Source of the DNA: Gemmatimonadota bacterium
GTDB lineage: Bacteria; Latescibacterota; UBA2968; UBA8231
Direction: 5' to 3'
Assembly (NCBI GenBank): GCA_026706505.1
Contig: JAPOYQ010000774.1
Span: 1 to 8,440 of the forward strand
DNA length: 8,440 bases
The translations under genes and the position numbers were made by a program. A model generated the notes under the pieces. That model saw only the letters and a program-made list of their open reading frames with translations, was not told where the DNA came from and ran no database searches. This document shows, piece after piece, positions 5,446 through 8,440 of this stretch (its first letter is position 1; the number at the start of each line of letters is the position of its first letter).

Positions 5446-5950
5446 CCGCACCCTCGAACTCATTCGGGAAGTCCGACTGCTCAAAGATCACTACCCGCAC
5501 GGGAAGGCGACGCTCAAAGCTGGAGTTCTGCGATGGACCGGTGAGCTCCAACCCAGTGAGGTCAGCCGGCAATACCAGGTAGGTCTTCGCTACGCGCCAC
5601 CGTATTACCCCCGCGTCTTCGTGCGTCGCCCGAAGCTCGTCCACGATGCCGACGGCAACCTCCCCCACATCTATCCAGACGGCAGCCTCTGCCTGCATGA
5701 ACCCGACCAGTGGACCCCTGGAGATCCAATCGCAAAGACCATCCTGCCTTGGACGAGTGAGTGGCTGCTTCACTACGAGCTCTGGCGCGCAACCGGCGAA
5801 TGGTGCGGAAGCGGCGGCAACCACACCGGACCAATCAACAAAGCGATCACAACTCGACGGAGTCACTCCCGAAGTAGGAGCAAGGAACATGTCAACGATC
5901 GGAACCAGAGAGTGCCTGCTGATTGCGGGGATGACTTGGAGGAAGGATGA
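5429..5950 (+). CDS. Stand-alone E2-like conjugating protein of type II-short CBASS
   Basis: A 173-residue protein with the core of a bacterial E2 ubiquitin-conjugating-like fold. Residues 32-72 give the beta-sheet (LRWTGELQPS, YQVGLRYAPPYYPRVFVRRP). The active-site region is HIYPDGSLCLHEPDQW with catalytic Cys88. The C-terminal signature LLHYELWRATGEW (113-125) precedes GSGGNH. Type II CBASS normally uses a fused E1-E2 (Cap2) plus a JAB peptidase (Cap3). In type II-short systems only an E2 is present; it forms a thioester with the CD-NTase C-terminus and raises CD-NTase activity. No E1 or JAB gene is visible here. The ATG at 5429 has no good ribosome binding site and overlaps the CD-NTase by 17 bases, so its translation probably depends on ribosomes finishing the upstream gene. 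The last 40 or so residues (RRSHSRSRSKEH and onward) are polar, low in complexity and not part of the fold. Confidence 0.88.
   Translation: MAQTDSRTLELIREVRLLKDHYPHGKATLKAGVLRWTGELQPSEVSRQYQVGLRYAPPYYPRVFVRRPKLVHDADGNLPHIYPDGSLCLHEPDQWTPGDPIAKTILPWTSEWLLHYELWRATGEWCGSGGNHTGPINKAITTRRSHSRSRSKEHVNDRNQRVPADCGDDLEEG
5938..5946 (+). promoter_or_regulatory. Ribosome binding site for the large fourth gene
   Basis: GGAGGAAGG directly precedes the ATG at 5947, with the best core (GGAGG) four bases away and a second match (GGAAGG) immediately adjacent. Together with the ATGA stop/start overlap it supports 5947 as a true start and coupling to the E2-like gene. Confidence 0.7.
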
Positions 5951-8440
5951 GGCTCCTGAAATCTCACAGGGGCACTCCTGACGAGTTACTCAGCTTGGGT
6001 CCGCAACTTCGGAGTGTGACCGATTCGCTGCTCCTGGGTGCCGGGGCACTACAGCTCCTACCCGAAAACGCAACGAAATGGCTCCGCTTCGCCCGTCTGG
6101 TCGAGGCGACTCGAGCCGTGCGCCCCGCTCGTCTGCAAAGGACAGCGACAGTCGCCGAACTTGAGGAGCTGTTGACGAGTCCACCAATCGCCAGTGACCA
6201 CGTGCTCGACCACGAAGACCCTTTCGAGGGTCCTTTCACAGCGCCCGTCCTCTTCGACGGCACTGAGTACCTGACTATCCCGGGTGCCGTTGCCGATGCG
6301 GCGACCGTGTGCCAATTCCTTCTCGTGGCACTAGACGCGCTGCCGACCGAAGCTCGCGCAACGCGAGATCTGATGTATCGAGACGCTTTTCGCCTCCTGT
6401 GGATTTCCGACACGGTTGCGTGCCGCGGTGGCCTGGAGCGCTGGCAGGCACCGGCATATGAGAAGGGCAGAAGCGTTTACATTCCTGCGGAGGAAGACCG
6501 CCAGCGGCTCGAGGCGGCCGTCTACATCGACAACTTGGAATTGGAACACCGATTCGACGGGATCGAGAGTTTCGCGGATCTTTGCTGGCCGGAGAGGCGG
6601 GTCCGTTTGAGGAGGGATCGCGCCTGCCTGACCGACGACCGTGCCCTCGTCTACCCGTTATCGCGTGCTTCGTCGTCGAATGGGCTGATCGTCCCGTCGC
6701 CGAACCAACTGGCGCTTTCGATTGTCCATCGCGTCGCGGCGCGAGCTGTTGCAAGTGGCGTGCACCACCACCTCATGTCTGCGTTCAAGCGGGCGGTACT
6801 GGCCGAGGCGGAACGCATCTGTGGGCAGATGGGCTGGATGCCGTTGGACTCCTCACTGGCTCTCGCACCCTCCAGCTACATTCAGGACGCCGTTTTCGCG
6901 TTCGATGCCGACAAGATCGCGCATGTTGTCGTACTCGCCGATGACCTCCACGGATACGAAACAGCGAGGCCGCTTTCTCCGATTGATTCTTCTGCTCAGG
7001 TACAGCACATCAGTAAACGCATGCAGCAGGTTCGCGACACGGTGGGTGCGCTCGACCGGGAAGGTGAAGTTCTTCATTTGGTGCTCGCAGCACCGATCGG
7101 GCGCTTGATGCATGCGGACTTTGGCGAATTCGAAGGCGAAGGAGGGTCAGTTCTTATTCTGAGCATCGACGAGCTTCGCACCATCGCCAGCCACGAGAGA
7201 GACGACATTCTGGGTCTGTGGCGATACGCGAGGGCCCTAAACGAACTCCCACTGCCCGGCTACCCATCGCTCACAAATACCATCGATGCCTACGCGTTAT
7301 ACCTTCTTTTCGACAAGAGACCGCGCCGCTTGCGTGCCCGCAACAGGCCGATTGCCTTTTTTCTCGTCGGGTATGGAGCACCCCTTGTCGTCGATCACCA
7401 GCGCCAAACGGACGTGCATGCTGCCCGGTTGCCCGACGGATCGAGATCGGTGCTGGTCAGTCGCGAAGCCGCGACGGCAACTGCGCCCGTCTACATCCCC
7501 CAATGCGAGGATCTGAGGCATCTAAGGCTTATCGAACTTCCTCTCCCTTGCTGGATTGGGGCACATGGCGCTGACACCCAGTCACAGTCGAATTGCACTG
7601 TCGTTGCACAAGCTGTCGCTCACCATCTATGGCGCTTGCGCGACATCATCGACTCTCATCTGGAAGTGCTCGCCGACCATGCATCGCGGATTGTCATCGA
7701 CATCGTGGACACCGACGGGTCTTCGCTTGTACTCGATGACTTTGATGCTCCAGCGGACACACCCTGGTTCGAGGTGACAATCGACCGCGTCCATCACAGC
7801 ATCACCGTGCGCCTGCGGCCCAATGCCGCAGTTCGCCTCTCGCAGGTATCCGATTGTGCGGAGGGGGCACTCATCGCCGAGGTGGTACGGGCACTGGCGT
7901 CACTGGCGAACCGGCCCAATGGCTTCACGGATGCCGATCTAGACCAGCTTGCCCCTGAAGCAATACCGCGATTTATGTACATCGGCACTGGATATGTGCC
8001 AGGAGTCCACGGTGGAGCATCGCTGCATGGGTGCCGCCTGAAGCACGACGTTGAGCTTGACGCCGTTAATGAGGAGATCGACGCGATCGCCTCTGGCCTC
8101 GGACTGGAATTCGGGGTTGTCCCTGCCGAGAGTCGAGTCGATGTGGTCGAGCAAATCATGCGCAACCTCCACGGCAAGCTGTGCGGCAAGCTTCGAGAGT
8201 TAAGCCCTGATATGACCTTCGAGTTGCTGGTATCGGAACAGGAACGAATGCAACAGGACAGAACGAGGCTGCGCATCGTGGCCCCCAACCCGTTCACCGA
8301 GGGCGACCACGTAGCGGATGCTGTCAAAAAGTTTCATGCGATCAACCAGAGCGCTACAGCAAGCCGCTACCTCATCGAAATGGCCGTGCGCCATGTTCAG
8401 AGCGGTGACCGCCCGCTTTCGCTTTCCCGCTATGACGAAC
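5947..8440 (+). CDS. Very large unidentified protein, fourth gene of the CBASS operon, 3' end outside window
   Basis: From the ATG at 5947 this frame runs to the right edge without a stop: 831 codons plus one base. It shares ATGA with the stop of the E2-like gene and has GGAGGAAGG before it, so it belongs to the same operon. I recognise no family. What can be seen is a soluble protein with mixed alpha/beta character and no signal peptide or clear membrane segment. Helical N-terminal 80 residues (LLKSHRGTPDELLSLG; ATVAELEELL) are followed by FEGPFTAPVLFDG (about 93-105). A strand-rich part at 319-440 includes IAHVVVLADDLHGYE and GGSVLILSIDELRTIA followed by DDILGLWRYARAL. An Asp-rich stretch RIVIDIVDTDGSSLVLDDFD lies at 581-600. 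I saw no Walker A motif, no ThiF-type E1 motif and no JAB metal motif (HxH...D), so it does not look like the missing E1 or deubiquitinase-like partner. A role as accessory or second effector is inference from position. Confidence 0.85.
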   Translation, partial: MRLLKSHRGTPDELLSLGPQLRSVTDSLLLGAGALQLLPENATKWLRFARLVEATRAVRPARLQRTATVAELEELLTSPPIASDHVLDHEDPFEGPFTAPVLFDGTEYLTIPGAVADAATVCQFLLVALDALPTEARATRDLMYRDAFRLLWISDTVACRGGLERWQAPAYEKGRSVYIPAEEDRQRLEAAVYIDNLELEHRFDGIESFADLCWPERRVRLRRDRACLTDDRALVYPLSRASSSNGLIVPSPNQLALSIVHRVAARAVASGVHHHLMSAFKRAVLAEAERICGQMGWMPLDSSLALAPSSYIQDAVFAFDADKIAHVVVLADDLHGYETARPLSPIDSSAQVQHISKRMQQVRDTVGALDREGEVLHLVLAAPIGRLMHADFGEFEGEGGSVLILSIDELRTIASHERDDILGLWRYARALNELPLPGYPSLTNTIDAYALYLLFDKRPRRLRARNRPIAFFLVGYGAPLVVDHQRQTDVHAARLPDGSRSVLVSREAATATAPVYIPQCEDLRHLRLIELPLPCWIGAHGADTQSQSNCTVVAQAVAHHLWRLRDIIDSHLEVLADHASRIVIDIVDTDGSSLVLDDFDAPADTPWFEVTIDRVHHSITVRLRPNAAVRLSQVSDCAEGALIAEVVRALASLANRPNGFTDADLDQLAPEAIPRFMYIGTGYVPGVHGGASLHGCRLKHDVELDAVNEEIDAIASGLGLEFGVVPAESRVDVVEQIMRNLHGKLCGKLRELSPDMTFELLVSEQERMQQDRTRLRIVAPNPFTEGDHVADAVKKFHAINQSATASRYLIEMAVRHVQSGDRPLSLSRYDE

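Noticed and set aside
5267..5890. 207-codon minus-strand ORF
   Set aside because: It lies antisense to the CD-NTase end and the E2-like core, both of which have clear catalytic motifs. Long antisense frames are common in GC-rich coding DNA.
5964..6754. Overlapping minus-strand ORFs of 149 and 159 codons
   Set aside because: They are antisense to the open 831-codon frame that is coupled to the operon. Their peptides are rich in Arg and Ser without motifs.
7300..7460. Possible ThiF/E1-like nucleotide-binding loop in the large protein (FFLVGYGAP)
   Set aside because: The GxGxxG pattern and the following acidic strand, Arg and catalytic Cys order of E1 enzymes are not present. Calling it the missing E1 would be wishful.
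6582..7574. Several plus-strand ORFs of 64-128 codons inside the large gene
   Set aside because: All are out of frame with the uninterrupted frame from 5947, and none shows a family motif. They would matter only if the large frame were an artefact, which the lack of any stop over 831 codons makes unlikely.
7794..8327. 177-codon minus-strand ORF
   Set aside because: It is antisense to the continuous plus-strand frame, with low-complexity Ser/Arg/Thr composition and no ribosome binding site. Treated as a shadow.

Overview
The window looks like a defence or accessory island from a high-GC, probably actinobacterial, chromosome. The right three quarters is GC-rich (39 of 60 bases at 4021-4080 are G/C) with tightly packed genes and GTG starts. 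A decayed GIY-YIG fragment has a C-terminal module that I associate with actinobacterial proteins. The left end is clearly poorer in GC (18 of 60 at 1081-1140). The composition changes abruptly near 1165, which suggests two stretches of DNA with different histories. The assignment to Actinomycetota is an inference.

Left block, 1-1164, all on the minus strand. The N-terminal 292 codons of a NucS/DUF91-like PD-(D/E)XK nuclease protein with a probable DUF4268-like tail run off the left edge. Just upstream of it lies what appears to be the frameshifted, 5'-truncated end of an unidentified gene. Middle block, 1165-2174. This is a gene graveyard: one weak ORF (1186-1500), a GIY-YIG protein reduced to its two ends (1617-1941), and the N-terminus of a NYN/PIN-like protein with an in-frame stop (1931-2125).

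Right block, 2175-8440. This is the intact system. A minus-strand regulator (XRE HTH, a HipA-N-like middle, and a HIRAN domain) is divergent from a four-gene plus-strand operon. The intergenic region holds a good sigma70-type promoter (TTGACG-17-TATAGT) with a 14-bp near-palindrome between its two boxes. The operon encodes, in order: a patatin-like phospholipase (CapV type), a CD-NTase, a stand-alone E2-like protein with an active-site Cys, and a very large ORF that is still open after 831 codons at the right edge. Consecutive genes overlap by 11, 17 and 4 bases, so they are very likely translationally coupled.

The first three genes fit a type II-short CBASS anti-phage system. The CD-NTase would make a cyclic oligonucleotide on infection, the E2-like protein would prime the CD-NTase, and the nucleotide would activate the phospholipase to degrade the membrane. 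The fourth gene is not part of the CBASS core that I know and I recognise no family in it. It and the divergent XRE-HIRAN regulator are the most novel parts of the window.
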